Assembly (NCBI GenBank): GCA_944470555.2
Contig: OX104131.1
Location: 20,700,515-20,764,514, forward strand
DNA from: Heterobilharzia americana
Lineage: Eukaryota > Platyhelminthes > Trematoda > Strigeidida > Schistosomatidae
Length of the DNA: 64,000 nt
Direction: 5' to 3'
Shown here: positions 14,301-26,146 of the stretch, in pieces
How the letters are laid out: every line of letters starts with the position of its first letter
Position numbering within the stretch: the first letter of the stretch is position 1
Translations under genes and position numbers: made by a program
The notes under the pieces: generated by a model
Told to the model about the DNA's origin: nothing
The model's database searches: none
What the model saw: the letters and a program-made list of their open reading frames with translations, nothing else

Positions 14301-14438
14301 TTGTCAGCGTGTTTATGAATCTCAGCGAAAGCTTGGAAAAGTATGAAACACTATATGAATATTATTTTCTTCACTGCTTGAAAAACAAACGCTAAAGCAA
14401 GACTGTGTATTTTAGAAAAAATAAACTCTCTTTATATT
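11311..14438. other. AT-rich DNA, nothing supported
   Basis: No gene called. A pyrimidine-rich tract ending in AG at 13,439 leads into about 50 open codons, but no strong donor follows. The minus frame at 12,130-12,324 has no family features. Confidence 0.45.
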
Positions 14439-15215
14439 TCCAGTCAACCGATAATAAGACCCAGAAGAAGACTTGGATTTCGCCGACGATGATTTATGTC
14501 TAATGTCTTGTTACACAAACTCGGAGATCTACAGGCATAAACCAACAAGTTGGTAGAAGAGGCAGCGAAAAAGGAACTCCAAGCGAACGTAGAGAAGATA
14601 AAGGTAATGAAGATATCCAACTAATAACAACAAGAATCAACAATCACCATCAACAGCAGAAACCTAAAGAAAGTAGTCTCTTTCACCTACCACTTAGGCA
14701 GGCAGCGGATTTTCAATAGTAATTTCAGTCAAGTCAGTGCTCCTATGTGATAGTTGAGAGACTTGGCGCATCACGAAAGACATTTCAAACAAACCACAGA
14801 TATCCATCTTAAACAGCTGCCGCCTATGGTCACCCCATACTTAAGATCAAATAGCCCGAATAATTAGAATAAGCAGCAAGAAACTCTGACTGGCTGGCAA
14901 CAATCCAACCAAGTAAGAACCCATCGTCCAACAAATATTCAGTAGAAGGGAGTGGAGATGGATTGGATTGGACATTCACTGAGAAGACGATTTGGGGACA
15001 TCACACGCAGACCAGGCCATCCAGTGGTACCCAAAGGGGAGACGACAAGTTTGGCGTCCGAGGTGAAGGTGACGTGGAGAAGATGGTATGAGGAATAAAT
15101 GAAAGTTTGTGGGCAGTTGTGGAGCCAGGTTGAAAGATTGTATGGAAGAGAGTGAAATGGTGAGGTGCTACTGAACTCCTATGTTTTACTAGGAGCCGAA
15201 GGGACAAATAAGAAT
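14439..15215 (+). mobile_element. Internally deleted RTE-like LINE copy
   Basis: Starts in the reverse transcriptase just upstream of its DFADD catalytic block (14,470-14,495, with one extra Asp codon). It continues through the C-terminal ORF and ends in the family's 3' end, ctactaggagccgaaggga, followed by AAT-rich sequence. About 120 bp are missing near 14,705 relative to the 58-61 kb copy. The same junction recurs in the minus-strand copy at 38.4 kb. Frameshifts and stops are common. The 5' end is truncated, as is usual for target-primed insertion. Confidence 0.85.
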
Positions 15216-15660
15216 TATAGTGATAAACCGTACTTCAGTTCAAGAATATGAAACTGTAAAATGGAGTCAGAGTGTGTAGGACCTATGTCGAATGGAAAAT
15301 TTTTATATTCCTTCATAATGGTATATGTTTTAGTTATTATTGGCCAATATGTGAAAAAAACTGGTAATCATACAATTGATGACCTGTTTAATTGAAATGT
15401 CTTCGTTTGTTTCCCTTATCCACCTAACGTCTATCCCCTTTAATCGACTATATTGCTTTACTTGATGCATTGTTGAAGATGTTTTCTAATAACTACTCAC
15501 TGGCTATATAATAGCAGCGAATGATATTCGATCGTCAGATTCATCAAAAAACAACTGCTAATATCCACCACTACTCATTATTTGATCTGCTACGCTTAAA
15601 ATGATCTTTTTGTTTTTTACTTCTTTATTTCTAACTTTGACAAATTTTTTCCGTTGACAG

Positions 15661-15765
15661 CAACAGAGTCATGTTCTCCATTCCTAGGTAGATCCTATCC
15701 TAAGTCGAAGATAAAAGAAATAACCGAAATCCGTTTGCAGAATTTTCTTGACATCTTTTATCCAG
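15661..15765 (+). CDS. Candidate internal exon, unknown gene
   Basis: A T-rich tract ends in ttgacag at 15,660. The following 105 bases are open in one frame (TESCSPFLGRSYPKSK... to ...NFLDIFYP) and stop at a ccag|gtgatt donor. Splice phases are 1 in and 1 out. No domain is recognised. The frame stays open past the donor to 15,929, so a longer coding segment is possible. It could join the 26,147 exon if the second of two adjacent AGs there is used. This is an inference from splice signals and frame only. Confidence 0.3.
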
Positions 15766-17861
15766 GTGATTTTTTCAAGCAGGTGTTATGTCAACCTCTC
15801 AGGATTCTTACAAGACAAGGAATGGAAAAGTCAGAGTCAGCGCTATTTTGCCTCAACGTGGTAATGCATCGTCTGTTTATGTTTGAGAATTTTAGCAAAC
15901 AGAAAGATTTTTCTGTTGTGATATGTTAGTTAGGCTACAATTAATGTACTTTTGAAAAATATCCGGAGAACAACCGATGCAAAAGGAAAATGTGAGTAAA
16001 GTTAATCATCACTACATTCCAAAAAGCCTGTTAGGTTTTCCTATACAGGTGCCTAGATGTTCACAAATATAGTTATTACGTAGTGACATACTATTTTTTG
16101 AACAACTGTTCTATCAGTTTTACTTAACCGAACTTTTTTGCGGAACTATAATTTTGCTGAAGACAGTAAAATAAGAATTTTAACCCAAAGTTTGGGTTGT
16201 TAAAAGCTTTACCAGATCACCGAAATATGATAATGTCTAACTGAGATTTTTCTGCTTAAAAATTGTAGCATAAAACAAGATATTTAATACTATTTCCACT
16301 ACTTTAGGTCACAAAAAATGTTTTTTCAGACTACTCACCAAGTGACCTTTGAAATGAGCTTTAAAACTCTTGACTACATGAAGTCTTTCCATACACATAA
16401 CAATTTCACGAAAACAAAATGAGATTTATGCCAGCAGCACTGCATGGATTAGTTATTGAAATAGTCTAGGCATAATAAATGTGAATACATAATTGATTCT
16501 TGTTTATTTCCGGTCACAGTGTTTTTGTTTGAATACAAATTAGTTCATATTGCATGTTAAACAAAACTTATTTATCTCATTCATTTCATACTAGCGATAG
16601 TATATCAGTTAATATGTGGAAAGGAAATTTAGATGTAATTCATTTGGAGAAAGGCCACTATATGACGTGAACCGACTAGCAGATAATTATCTGACATTTC
16701 ACATTGAATACCAGTTATCCAACAAATCAATTTCTTTCTATCGTAATGCATTCGCTAAATTTTGTGTACCTCGAAAAATTCCATTAATTTGCAGCTTCAA
16801 AATACAAAAAGGGTATTTTCTCCGGAATACAAGTCACTGTACCACTATCTTGTATTTCAAGCCTGAATAGGCACTACTGTATCACAAGACAGTAGACCAG
16901 ATAAGCAAGTCTAATATAGAAATATGTTCTAATAGCAACTACGTTACTCTTTTTCCAATTGGGTGGACGTAATTAAACACATCAAGTTTTGAGGTGAATG
17001 CCTCTTAGATGATGTTTATGTACTTAAATTTGAAATGATTATAAAGCATAACCAATTCACTGGAAAAAAAATGTTTGGTGGTTAAATTTTTAAATTTAAA
17101 CCAAGAAAAACTGTCTTCATAAGCGTTAGGATACTCACACTTTTTATCTGTTGCTACTGCACTTTGTGAAACATTAAAAAAGTGAAAATATTAGACAAGC
17201 GCTATTACATTTTCAATTCTTTGTTTTATTTCAACCCTTAAAAACTACTTTGCGAGAAAAATTACTTCCTGGCTACTCGGTAAATTCAGTTGACATTGAT
17301 TTTGTATCACTAACCAGATTTCAATGAAACTTCCAAAGGTTTCAGTGGAAAGAAATAACTTATGAGGTCAGCCGTATCAGGTGTTGGAAGAAGATTGATC
17401 CAAGATATTAAACGCTAATCAAAGTGAATTGCAGATTCACCGGACTTGCAGACTGTGAAACATTAAATAGCGCACTCAAAAAACTGAATGAAGTGTCTAT
17501 ACTTTTTGGATGCAATTCAATGCATAGTGGCAGGTTCTAACCTCTGTAGAGCCTAGAAATATTCCAGCTTATTCCGTGACATTTCACTGGTAAACGATCT
17601 TTCCTAGACAACTTTCGATGGGCTGCATAGGCTATCCAAATCTTGTTTTTATTGCATGTACCTGACCAAAAACAGTTTTTGACTAACCAGTTAACTTCAC
17701 ATTTGAAAATAGTCATGATAACACTTTTCGTCGGTAAGTTGAAAATAACATGATTAGGTGTTTTTAGAAAGCATACTAAGTTTCGCTACAGTCCGAAACA
17801 ATATGCACAGATGCCTGAGGCAAGTAGAAAAACATCACGTTATATGAGAAACTAGTTTTAT
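15766..17861. other. AT-rich DNA, no supported gene
   Basis: The 84-codon plus frame at 16,616-16,870 has plausible composition but no family match and no convincing splice sites. No repeats were recognised. Confidence 0.4.
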
Positions 17862-17954
17862 TCAATTTTGAAGGAGTTGTGGGGATTCCGAAAGATTTCA
17901 AGTTGTTATTCATCGTAGACTGACATCAGCTGGAGGAACAATAGAAACCTGGGA

Positions 17955-18000
17955 GCACTGGACAGCTGTTTCGTCCTAATATGGGACTCCTCAGCAGTGC
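17955..18000 (-). ncRNA. Hammerhead ribozyme, intact core (left arm)
   Basis: Read on the minus strand: stem I GCACTG, core CTGAGGA, stem II GTCC/GGAC with a 7-base loop, GAAA, mini stem III (AC-AGCT-GT), cleavage triplet GTC, stem I return CAGTGC. Every core position fits the type I consensus and both long stems pair perfectly. It is expected to be foldable and probably active. Its arm has lost the tRNA-like promoter region. Confidence 0.9.
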
Positions 18001-18269
18001 GCGCCCACGACCCCACCAGGGATCGTCACTCAGTGTCATCGTTGAGTAACTGTCCCCACGACCATCGATTTTTTTTTCGCACTGGTCACGACTTCTCATT
18101 GTTGGTCCTCAAAATTCATTTGAACTGGTGCTCATTGGTGACTATCTTCGAGAGGTATTCCCGAGGTTCCTGTGAGAAATCGTGACCAGTGGAAGCAAAG
18201 TCTGATGGTCGTAAGGACAGTTACTCAACGATGACACTGAGTGGCAATCTGTAGTGGGGTAGTGGGTGT

Positions 18270-18315
18270 ACACTGCTGAGGAGTCCCATATTAGGACGGA
18301 ACAGCTGTCCAGTGC
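18270..18315 (+). ncRNA. Hammerhead, mutated core (right arm)
   Basis: Inverted partner of the 17,955-18,000 motif. Core CTGAGGA and stem II GTCC/GGAC are intact, but GAAA is changed to GGAA, a core substitution expected to abolish or strongly reduce cleavage. Stem I keeps five of six pairs. Confidence 0.85.
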
Positions 18316-18385
18316 TCCCAGGTTTCTATTGTTCCTCCAACTGATGACAGTCTACGATGAATAACAACCTGAATCTAGTTATAAT

Positions 18386-19435
18386 TTCTATGCCATTACT
18401 GATCGTTTGAACTCATGCTATAAATTGCTACATTATCAAACGTGTTTCAACTACAGGGAAACTATTCATTAAAATTTGATTCATATATCTGAATGCCAGT
18501 GCACTTCAACATCAGTGACTGAAGAAACGAATCCTAAAAGCGTCTACTTCTGTGTTTTATGTAAAACTTTATCAAAAATTATGCATGAAACCTTGTGTCT
18601 GATAAAGGAGCAAGGCTTGTTTTCTCATATATGCGTACAAAAACTTCGATAGTTTGCGGATCTATTGATAGTTTTGCGTACTAGAATCAGTTGATATCGC
18701 TGATTGCTGTTGTTAGAAAAGACCTGAGAATCGACTTCGCCATGTGTACAATTATTCAGACAACAAAAATAGTCGGTGAAACTAGAAAACCAGAAATTTC
18801 GCCAGTTGCGTAGGTAAAATAAACTCCACTAACTAACATTTAAAACCTACATTCGTAGGAGTATATGAAAGCAACAATCTTTAGTCAAAATATCAAAAAT
18901 CGGTTATGATAAGGCAAAAATAGAATTTCTACTTTTATGAAGCGTAGATTTAGCTCAACCGTTTTACGACGCAATTAAATCAGTCACGTCAAGCTTTTAT
19001 CGGACAGGAAGAAAAATTGAGTTTCTAAACAAAAATAATAATATAAGTAAGCACAGTGTTTCGTAGCTAAAGCTGGAACAGCTTACAATAAAAGTTATTT
19101 GACATCGATTTCACAATTCAAAATGCCATTTCAAAATATAAAAAGTTTCAGTGTAGACAAATGCAGAATCTAAAAGTATCAATCTGAAATAATTTCGAAA
19201 AAATCAAGACTAACAAAGCGCGAGATGTAACTCATCTTCGTTCTATTTGAAATCACCAGTGAACGAATAAATACAAAAAGATATTAGATGATGAAAACAG
19301 CAGATTCATACATAGTAAATAAAGCCAATGTTAAATAATCTTTGAAAAATCAACGAAAATTTCATTTATGAAAATGTGACTAGTATACATTTTAGTCAGC
19401 TCATGAGTGACGTATACTGAAACGCCCATATTCTG
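18386..19435. other. AT-rich DNA, nothing supported
   Basis: No frames or repeats recognised between the palindromic SINE and the inverted-repeat element. Confidence 0.45.
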
Positions 19436-19813
19436 TTTTAGTATTCGCACCAAACAAAACAATAAATCCTTGCAATTCACCAAAAATTGCCTGCCCTTCC
19501 TATTCCATTTATCTTCAATTACAAAAAGATGTGAGTGGGAGTATAGATCAAATAACCCCTATATTGAATAGATGCGTAATTCGATACTTCAAGTCGTATT
19601 AGCTTCCACGGTTATCTTATGAAAATATTACTTCTAAAGTCAAATACACTCGAGGAAATATTTGTATGCATAAATAGGGTAAGTAAATTATCTTATCATT
19701 TTTAGATTTCCCATAACCTCTTCATTCAAGTGGTATATCCATGTGTGTAAAAACTGACTGTGAAATTACATACTTGAGACATAAATCAACAAGCTAATGG
19801 GTGATTCAGTATG
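19436..19813 (+). repeat. Left terminal inverted repeat
   Basis: Inverse complement of 20,783-21,135, best matched from about 19,538 inward to gattcagt at 19,811. It carries indels relative to the right arm, including about 18 extra bases near 19,510. Confidence 0.7.
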
Positions 19814-20193
19814 GAAAAAGAAACGGCAGTCTCGATTAATATATCTTCAGATTTATAACATTCCAAACAGGCGTGCGCCTCACAATGCATAACAAAATGC
19901 CATAAATCAGACACTCATCTTAAGAATTCAAGCATGCTTTTATTCAAATCATAAGTAATCCTCTGATTGAGGATGAAATGCATATATGGCAAAGCAAAAG
20001 TATCATATTAGGAGATGTTTTCTGACAGTGACAACATAATTTATTCAACATGATATAAGTTTCTCTTTCTTCTTTTTAAGACACTTGGCGAAACAGAGTA
20101 CTTGAAAATGCTATTTTCTGTATAATAAACATGTAGCAGGTATTTTAGCAAACATGTAGCCAATTACTAGAAGAATACATCAAGTGCAACCGA

Positions 20194-20451
20194 TTGGTGT
20201 ATGTGATGCAAAAAGAGGGTGATTGTTGGCTGTTTTTGAAACACGCTAAAGATTGGGATTTTAGACGATTAAAATTTGACGTACTATTTCAAGATTCATT
20301 GCTCATACAAAAGCAAAACAGTGATGCTTGTGAAATAAAGTGTCGTGGGTGTGATGCAGTATATGAAATGCTAACTCTAAAGGATGTGAATGTGAGAGTT
20401 AGAAAGCACAACAAATCCAAAGCAAATGCCCTAAAAACCGACAGACTTTAG
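20194..20451 (+). CDS. Unknown ORF inside the TIR element
   Basis: An 85-codon frame beginning at TTG; the first ATG is five codons in (20,206). The residues include CEIKCRGC around codons 46-53 and a His near codon 71. This is a CxxC...H pattern that could be part of a zinc finger of the kind found at transposase N-termini, but the second half of a finger is not evident. Lys-rich C-terminus. It lies between the two terminal inverted repeats, so it may be a transposase remnant or captured sequence. No family is recognised. Confidence 0.35.
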   Translation: MVYVMQKEGDCWLFLKHAKDWDFRRLKFDVLFQDSLLIQKQNSDACEIKCRGCDAVYEMLTLKDVNVRVRKHNKSKANALKTDRL

Positions 20452-20782
20452 AAAATGGAGCACAAATTACTTGATCGAAAAAGGATACAATACGGAATTT
20501 GACAGATAATATAGACAACTACCAGCAGTTACTGAGCACTCAACATAAGTACAGGTTTTTATGTAATGAAGATATAGAGCTTGCTAATATTAGTACAGAT
20601 CAGCTTTCATATGCAGGATACTAGATATCGAGTGCGAGTATTTCTTGCCAGCCTGCGTCCCCATGCTGTAAATAAGGTAGAATCATAAACCTTCCGGTTT
20701 GAGAACGGTATTAGACACTACTTTTCAGGTATTCCTGTTTGTTGTCTACTGGTCGTACCTTAGCCAAGTTATCCGTCAAACA

Positions 20783-21135
20783 CTGAATGTCCCATTGGCG
20801 TGTTGATTTATGTCTCAAGTGTGTAATTTCACAGACAGTATTTTACACACATGGATATACCACTTGAATGAAGAGGTTATGGGAAATCTAAAAATAATAA
20901 GATAATTTACTTACCCTATCTATGTATACAAATATTTCCTCGATTGTATTTGCCATTAGAAGTAATATTTTCATAAGACAACCGTGGTAGCTAATACGAC
21001 TTGAAGTATCGAATTGTGCATTTATTCAACGTGGGGGTTATTTGGTCTGTACTCATAGAAAAAGCAAGCAACTTTCGGAGAATATCAAAGTTTTTGTATT
21101 GATTGGCTTTCAAACGGGTGGGCGAGTATTTCGTT
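20783..21135 (-). repeat. Right terminal inverted repeat
   Basis: Inverted partner of 19,436-19,813. Homology starts near actgaatgt at 20,783 and fades beyond 21,055, with scattered matches to about 21,135. Confidence 0.7.
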
Positions 21136-22889
21136 CGCAATATCATATGTTGTGCATTGAGGAGAGATGAGTTTAATCTGCACTGTTTAATGAAGCAGGA
21201 AGTATAGGCTCACGGTTTCTTTTAATTATTCATAAGTGTCCTGTGAAATCAACTATTAAATAAATTTTAATTAATTCCACTCTGCCTATACGCTCCTCAG
21301 TTGAACCAGTTTAGAAGCATTAAATTCAGCAGAAATTATCAATTCTGATCTCTCTATCGCGTAAATTCATTCAGCCACTTACATGTTGCTAGTTAGGTGG
21401 GTCACTTTCACACTGTTTCCTGCAACTTTGCTCATAAAAATTCTACGGAACTATTGAGTATATGGTGACGATGTTAATGAATGGCATTACCTTTCCCATA
21501 TGATGAACAATACACAACAAATTTATCATTTTAAGATTTCTGGTTGTATAGACACAAATTTTTGTATTCAGCTAATCATGTCTGATGTTAATTAAATCTA
21601 TGATGGTCATATGACTACTTAGGTATTATTTTTGATGGAAATTTGACAAATTCTAATCACATCCATGTGGTAAAGATTTTTTAATTGATGTTTATAATAT
21701 TATGTTTCGAAGACAGATTAAGTTAATAATTGTCTACATCATGAAAATATATTGTCTATACTCGAATTCCTAATAATAAAAATTTGTAAAGGTTGTTTGC
21801 ACTCACTTTTGTCAAATTTTCGAATAATTTTTCTCAAGAGTGAAGTAGAATATGTTTCTTTGGAAGATAACTTTCTGAAAATGTCTCAATGATGTTTTCA
21901 TAAGCTTTTCTGTGCATTTAACAACTAATTATTTTTCCATAAAGTATCATTTCCACTTGAATCTCTTTTAACAGTAAGTTAAATTATCCATTAGCCAGCC
22001 TCATTACTTTTTGAGTACTTGTATCTATTTGTTTTTTCGAAGCTTATCAGCCACATTCTTAAACTCATGAGAGGTGTATTGTGAGAATAGGGATTCTCAA
22101 TAACCAATACTATTCCAACTACTGTGCTATCTACTATTATCTGGTAAATTCCAAGTAATTTATGTAAAAATTTAAAATGCGACACAAATGGTACTAGATA
22201 TTAGAATTTGGTTAAGAAATAATTATTTACAGTGTATATACTAGAATTAGGATTTTCTACTTTGATGTTTGTGGAGTGCTTTACACCTCAAGTATTTGTT
22301 CGCTGACTACTAAGAAGTGACGCAAAAATTATCTCCATGAAACAGCAGTCACTTTCACAACCCCAAGTATGAGACAGAAATATGAAATGACGAACATTAT
22401 CTAAGGGGTTCTATTGGTTATCTCATTGAAGCATAAGCTAATAAAAGAACAAGTCTACTAGACAGACAAGAAATGCAGATAACGCCTTAAATATTTGAGT
22501 AGAAAGATATCAAATGAACTAAACAGTAATCAGTGACCACTAAATGCTATTTAATCAAAGGTATTTACTTCATTTTTTATAATGATAACACCTGTATGAA
22601 GGGATTAATCTTCGCGAGCATACAGCTAAAGATTATTTTCATTTCGAGTACCTAAAAGCCGATAAGAGTGATTTATATTCTCATAATCACCAGCAGTTAC
22701 CGCAGTTCTAATCATATGATAATCGGCATCTGTGAAGTGAGTGTTGTTGAGGCTTATGATAAAGACCCTCAATACGATCACCGTCTACATTATATGCTCA
22801 AGTAATATTAAAATCTGGATAATTGCTTGTTTCTTTATTAGTCAAAGTAATTTTGATGCACATAACGACCTATATTTATTACCGAAGGC
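21136..22889. other. AT-rich DNA, nothing supported
   Basis: No convincing frames or repeats. The minus frame at 21,991-22,185 lacks family features. Confidence 0.45.
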
Positions 22890-22890
22890 A

Positions 22891-22906
22891 ATATAGCAAT
22901 TTTTCA
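22891..22906. repeat. Target-site duplication, left
   Basis: atatagcaatttttca. It matches 23,521-23,536 (atatagcactttttca) with one mismatch and flanks the RTE-derived element. Confidence 0.8.
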
Positions 22907-23520
22907 ACCTCGCCTGATTAACTAGTTCACTAGTTACGAGCCTCTTCTAAGCCCGGATAAACAGGGAAAGTTGGGCATAGGACTAACAACCCTACCCGTA
23001 AAACCAACCCAATCGCTAAAGAAACTTAAAAGCACAAACAAAATACAAAAAATGAAACAAACGTATTCCTCGCTGGAATAAGAAAGATGAGATGGCGCTG
23101 GTTAGTTAAAGCTTTCAGGAAGCCAGTCGGACGATGTGTCTTCTCTCGATGAAAGCGAAAAAAAACGTGAGGATATCGAATGTTCGCACCACGTTTGAAC
23201 TCACCAAGGATGCCCAGATTGCAAAAGAGACGAGGAGATGTGGTATAGAGGGGCTCGGAATCTGCGAAAGCAGGTGGAATGGAGGTTGAATCTCCAGACT
23301 CTTAACTGGACGGTCAATAATCTACTCCGATCACCCAGACGACAACCACGAGCACACAAAGAGAGTGGCTATCATGCAGGAGATCATATGAGGAGGAAAT
23401 GAAAGCTTGTGGGCTATCGTGGTGCAAGGTTCAAAAGACTGTAGAGAGCAGAGTGCAATGGCGGTGTGCTACTGAAGCCCTATTTCCTACTAGGAACCCG
23501 AGGAAATAATAATAATAGTA
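22907..23520 (+). mobile_element. RTE-derived non-autonomous element with both ends
   Basis: A complete but internally deleted LINE of about 614 bases. It has a 5' UTR (22,907-23,178), the start of the endonuclease domain (from 23,179: NVRTTFELTKDAQIAKE, then LGICESRW, the EN motif), and then a jump at about 23,373 directly to the last ORF codons (GGNESLWAIV at 23,395 on). It ends in ctactaggaacccgagg plus AAT repeats. The endonuclease and C-terminal parts stay in the same frame, interrupted by a TGA within EN and another TGA just after the junction. Target-site duplications flank it. It was probably mobilised in trans by full-length RTE elements. Confidence 0.85.
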
Positions 23521-23536
23521 ATATAGCACTTTTTCA
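23521..23536. repeat. Target-site duplication, right
   Basis: Partner of 22,891-22,906, with one mismatch in 16 bases. Confidence 0.8.
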
Positions 23537-24536
23537 GGTTAAACCAATTTGTGATGCACAATAACCATCCAGTATTAGGCAACAAATCCGCGAAGGGAAA
23601 TCACAACCACTCAACCTTATTGTGAACAATAACTTTCAATAACGAAATATGTTACGTCAATTTTTGCATAAGTGTTTTTTGCCAAAAACATATGAATGCT
23701 AAAGTCTTTAGTATTAGAGCTTATAATTCTATGGTATTTTTGAAAAATAAGCAGTACTTAAACGTTGTTTTGTAGGGTTTTATATAGAGCGCATAAGTGA
23801 AATACAGACAAACAGTATGAATAACTCTGAAATTTAATACAATGAAAATCGGTTAATTGTTATGAAGCCACTCATCTAGCTACAAAACATGTGAGGCTGC
23901 TTAATTGTGTTTAAAATATTTACTGTACACTTTTAAATAATGAGATGCTAAGAAATATTTATTTATGCACCTTTGAATTGCCAGCATTTTCAAGTTTGTA
24001 AGTTACATTTACATCTTGGTTAACATTGTGTTGTTTAAATTTGTGTGTATATTACGAAAACTTTCCCTTAAACCAGATTTTGCTTTTTTTTAGTGTTGTG
24101 GAAATTTCTTATGACTGTAGAAGTTCTTTTTTTGTCACTAAGATCAAGATTACGACATAAAATTTGTTCTACATCCAACAAATAGTTATATTTTAGCATA
24201 TCATTTAAACCATTGAACGCCATTGCATTATATTATGGCGACTACTAAAAATAAACTGTTTGGCTCGTGTACACAACAATTTCAGTTGTCGATGAATATA
24301 TAGCAATAAAATGTACGACTTATTTGGTCTCGAAATTCAAGCAATAAACCCCTCCACTCCTCTCACTGACTCAATGAGTTCCATGGCAGGAATTTCTTCT
24401 GAATTCAAAAGGTAATATCGGTACATCAGCAAAATTTTGAAGTAAATCTCGCAGTATTAATCTTTCACGCCAAAATGAGTTCCGTCTAAGGCAGAATGAA
24501 TAAAACCAACATACCTTGGAGTATTATCAATGATAG
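23537..24536. other. AT-rich DNA, nothing supported
   Basis: No coding frame or repeat recognised. Confidence 0.45.
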
Positions 24537-24690
24537 ATAGTGATCAGTAGTGAAATACAGGACGTGCGTTCCGTCTTCTTGAAGAATCACCAGCTGGATG
24601 CACCTGTCTCCCTGGGAGTAATTTTGTCCTCACCGAGACTTGAACCCAAAAAAGATAGCATTCAACGCCGGTAAACCTGACAGGAAAATT
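24537..24690 (-). mobile_element. Smα-type SINE, minus strand
   Basis: On the minus strand: a B-box-like gggttcaagtctcggtgag (rc of about 24,630-24,648), a linker, a hammerhead and a tail. The tRNA-like A-box side near 24,665-24,690 is diverged. Insertion age appears moderate judging from substitutions in the ribozyme. Confidence 0.8.
24550..24603 (-). ncRNA. Degenerate Smα hammerhead
   Basis: Minus strand: stem I GCATCCAG, core CTGGTGA (consensus CTGATGA), stem II remnant, GGAA in place of GAAA, then CGCACGTC with the GTC triplet kept, and stem I return CTGTAT. Two core substitutions make activity unlikely. Confidence 0.75.
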
Positions 24691-26146
24691 AATTACTTAC
24701 TGGCAAGTTATATATTTACTATATTAGTCTTGAATTCATTGCCTTTTATTGCATTGTAAAATATTTAGAGTTGATTCTGAGAAGAATATCAATGGTTGTT
24801 CGGTAACAAACCACAAAGCAACTACAAATCTAGCAAAACTTGATCGAAGTTCAAAACATATGTTTCAAAAAATACTCAATATTAAAACCAAACAGGGTTT
24901 ACGTGACACGATAAACAGAGTTGTCACACCATAAACTTGAAAGTTCCATTTAACTTTAGTTAGATCATTTAAATGTATTACTACTGAAAAACACCTCTAA
25001 AAAATATCATGCATGTCTGGAAAGACATGAAACTCTGTCCATTTTTACTGACCAATTTAAGTCAGATTGTGATTTACGATTTACCACGTAGCCATACTTC
25101 GAGTATTGCCAACCAGAGTATATAACAAGATTAATAACATAATACTCTCAAACAGTCAACAAATTGTTTAGTAGTATAAGTGAATAAAGCAGTTTAAAAG
25201 TTATCAGTTCTTTAGATTTTTTTATTGTTTCCTATGTGAAAAATTATTTTTCTGAATAACTAATATCAACAATCTAATAAATGTTTCTCTATGGAATACT
25301 AAGTGGAGTATTTGAAATACGAACTTGAAATATAAGTAAAGAACAAGGACTACTAAAATACTTGTTATGTAGTGAATACTTACTCAGAATCCAATTTTTT
25401 GTTGCCTAGTAAACGCTCCATAAGATTAGTAATTTCGAAAAAAGTCAAAGGGGGACAAACGCCTTTCCTCCTTTATCTGTAACTGTGTATGTCAGTTTGC
25501 ATAAAGCCGTCGAAGTAGATAAGTGAAAAGAACAGAAGTTAAAGCGTATCTTAGATTTTCTGAACATATTCCAAAGAGCCTATGACTAGGAGGAGGTGAC
25601 AATATTAACAGTATTGTCACCCACTACTTGGTTGTCGTAGGACATCCAGCGGACAATTTTTATTTCTTCAGGATAATAAACTGACAAATGAACAAGTCAG
25701 AATTTCTCGAAATGTGCTGAGGCTATAGCCATTAAGAGCCTGAGATCTGATCTATGTGTTCAGAAAGAAACTAGAGTCAACCAGTCTACCTTGCTAGCAT
25801 GATAGTGACTATTATTTGATTATCTTATCTGTAATCAAATTTCAGATGTTTATTCCTTCATTCCTATTCAATTGCATCATCTTTTTTATTCATATGGAAT
25901 CCTATAATTAGCTGAGCGTGACAGTTTGCCCTCATCTATTAACCTCTTTTGACTTCGCTATTATGACTGACTACTTATATCCGTCTCAACCACTGACCAA
26001 CGTTCTGTTTTCTTTCATTGAAATAAAGCATATCAAACTTTCAGCAAAACTATATATTTGCACATTCTAAGTTTTCAAAAGTTTAAGCGAAACAGATCTA
26101 TTTTATCCTGTTACTACTGATTTTCTTGCTCTTTTCAATTTGACAG
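24691..26146. other. AT-rich DNA, no supported gene
   Basis: The 61-codon plus frame at 24,749-24,934 and the surrounding sequence show no family features. An imperfect inverted pair gacaatattaac/ttattgtcacc-like lies near 25,597-25,622. Confidence 0.4.

Larger units (their letters stand above)
17862..18385. mobile_element. Palindromic (head-to-head) hammerhead SINE pair
   Basis: Two copies of the tRNA-hammerhead SINE family lie as inverted arms. The left arm is in minus orientation, with its 3' tail starting at 17,862 (ttttgaaggagttgtgggg). The right arm is in plus orientation and ends near 18,385. Both arms hold the hammerhead, the cctgggagcac/gtgctcccagg flank and the body segment around gttgagtaactgtcc. 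Both have lost the tRNA-like head at nearly the same point next to the hammerhead. Right-arm sequence mirrors left-arm sequence over roughly 230 bases, so a transcript or a single strand could fold into a long hairpin. Confidence 0.85.
19436..21135. mobile_element. DNA element with long terminal inverted repeats
   Basis: Two arms of about 350 bases in inverted orientation (19,436-19,813 and 20,783-21,135) enclose about 970 bases. The arms match well over the inner 265 bases, with shared strings such as caaataacccc, cgaattacgcat-like and cataacctcttcattcaag. They match more weakly outside. Long TIRs with a short interior suggest a Mutator-like or foldback DNA transposon, non-autonomous or decayed. 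A Mutator-like family (Curupira) is known in schistosomes, but no transposase motif was seen, so superfamily is an inference. Exact ends and a target duplication could not be fixed. Confidence 0.7.
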
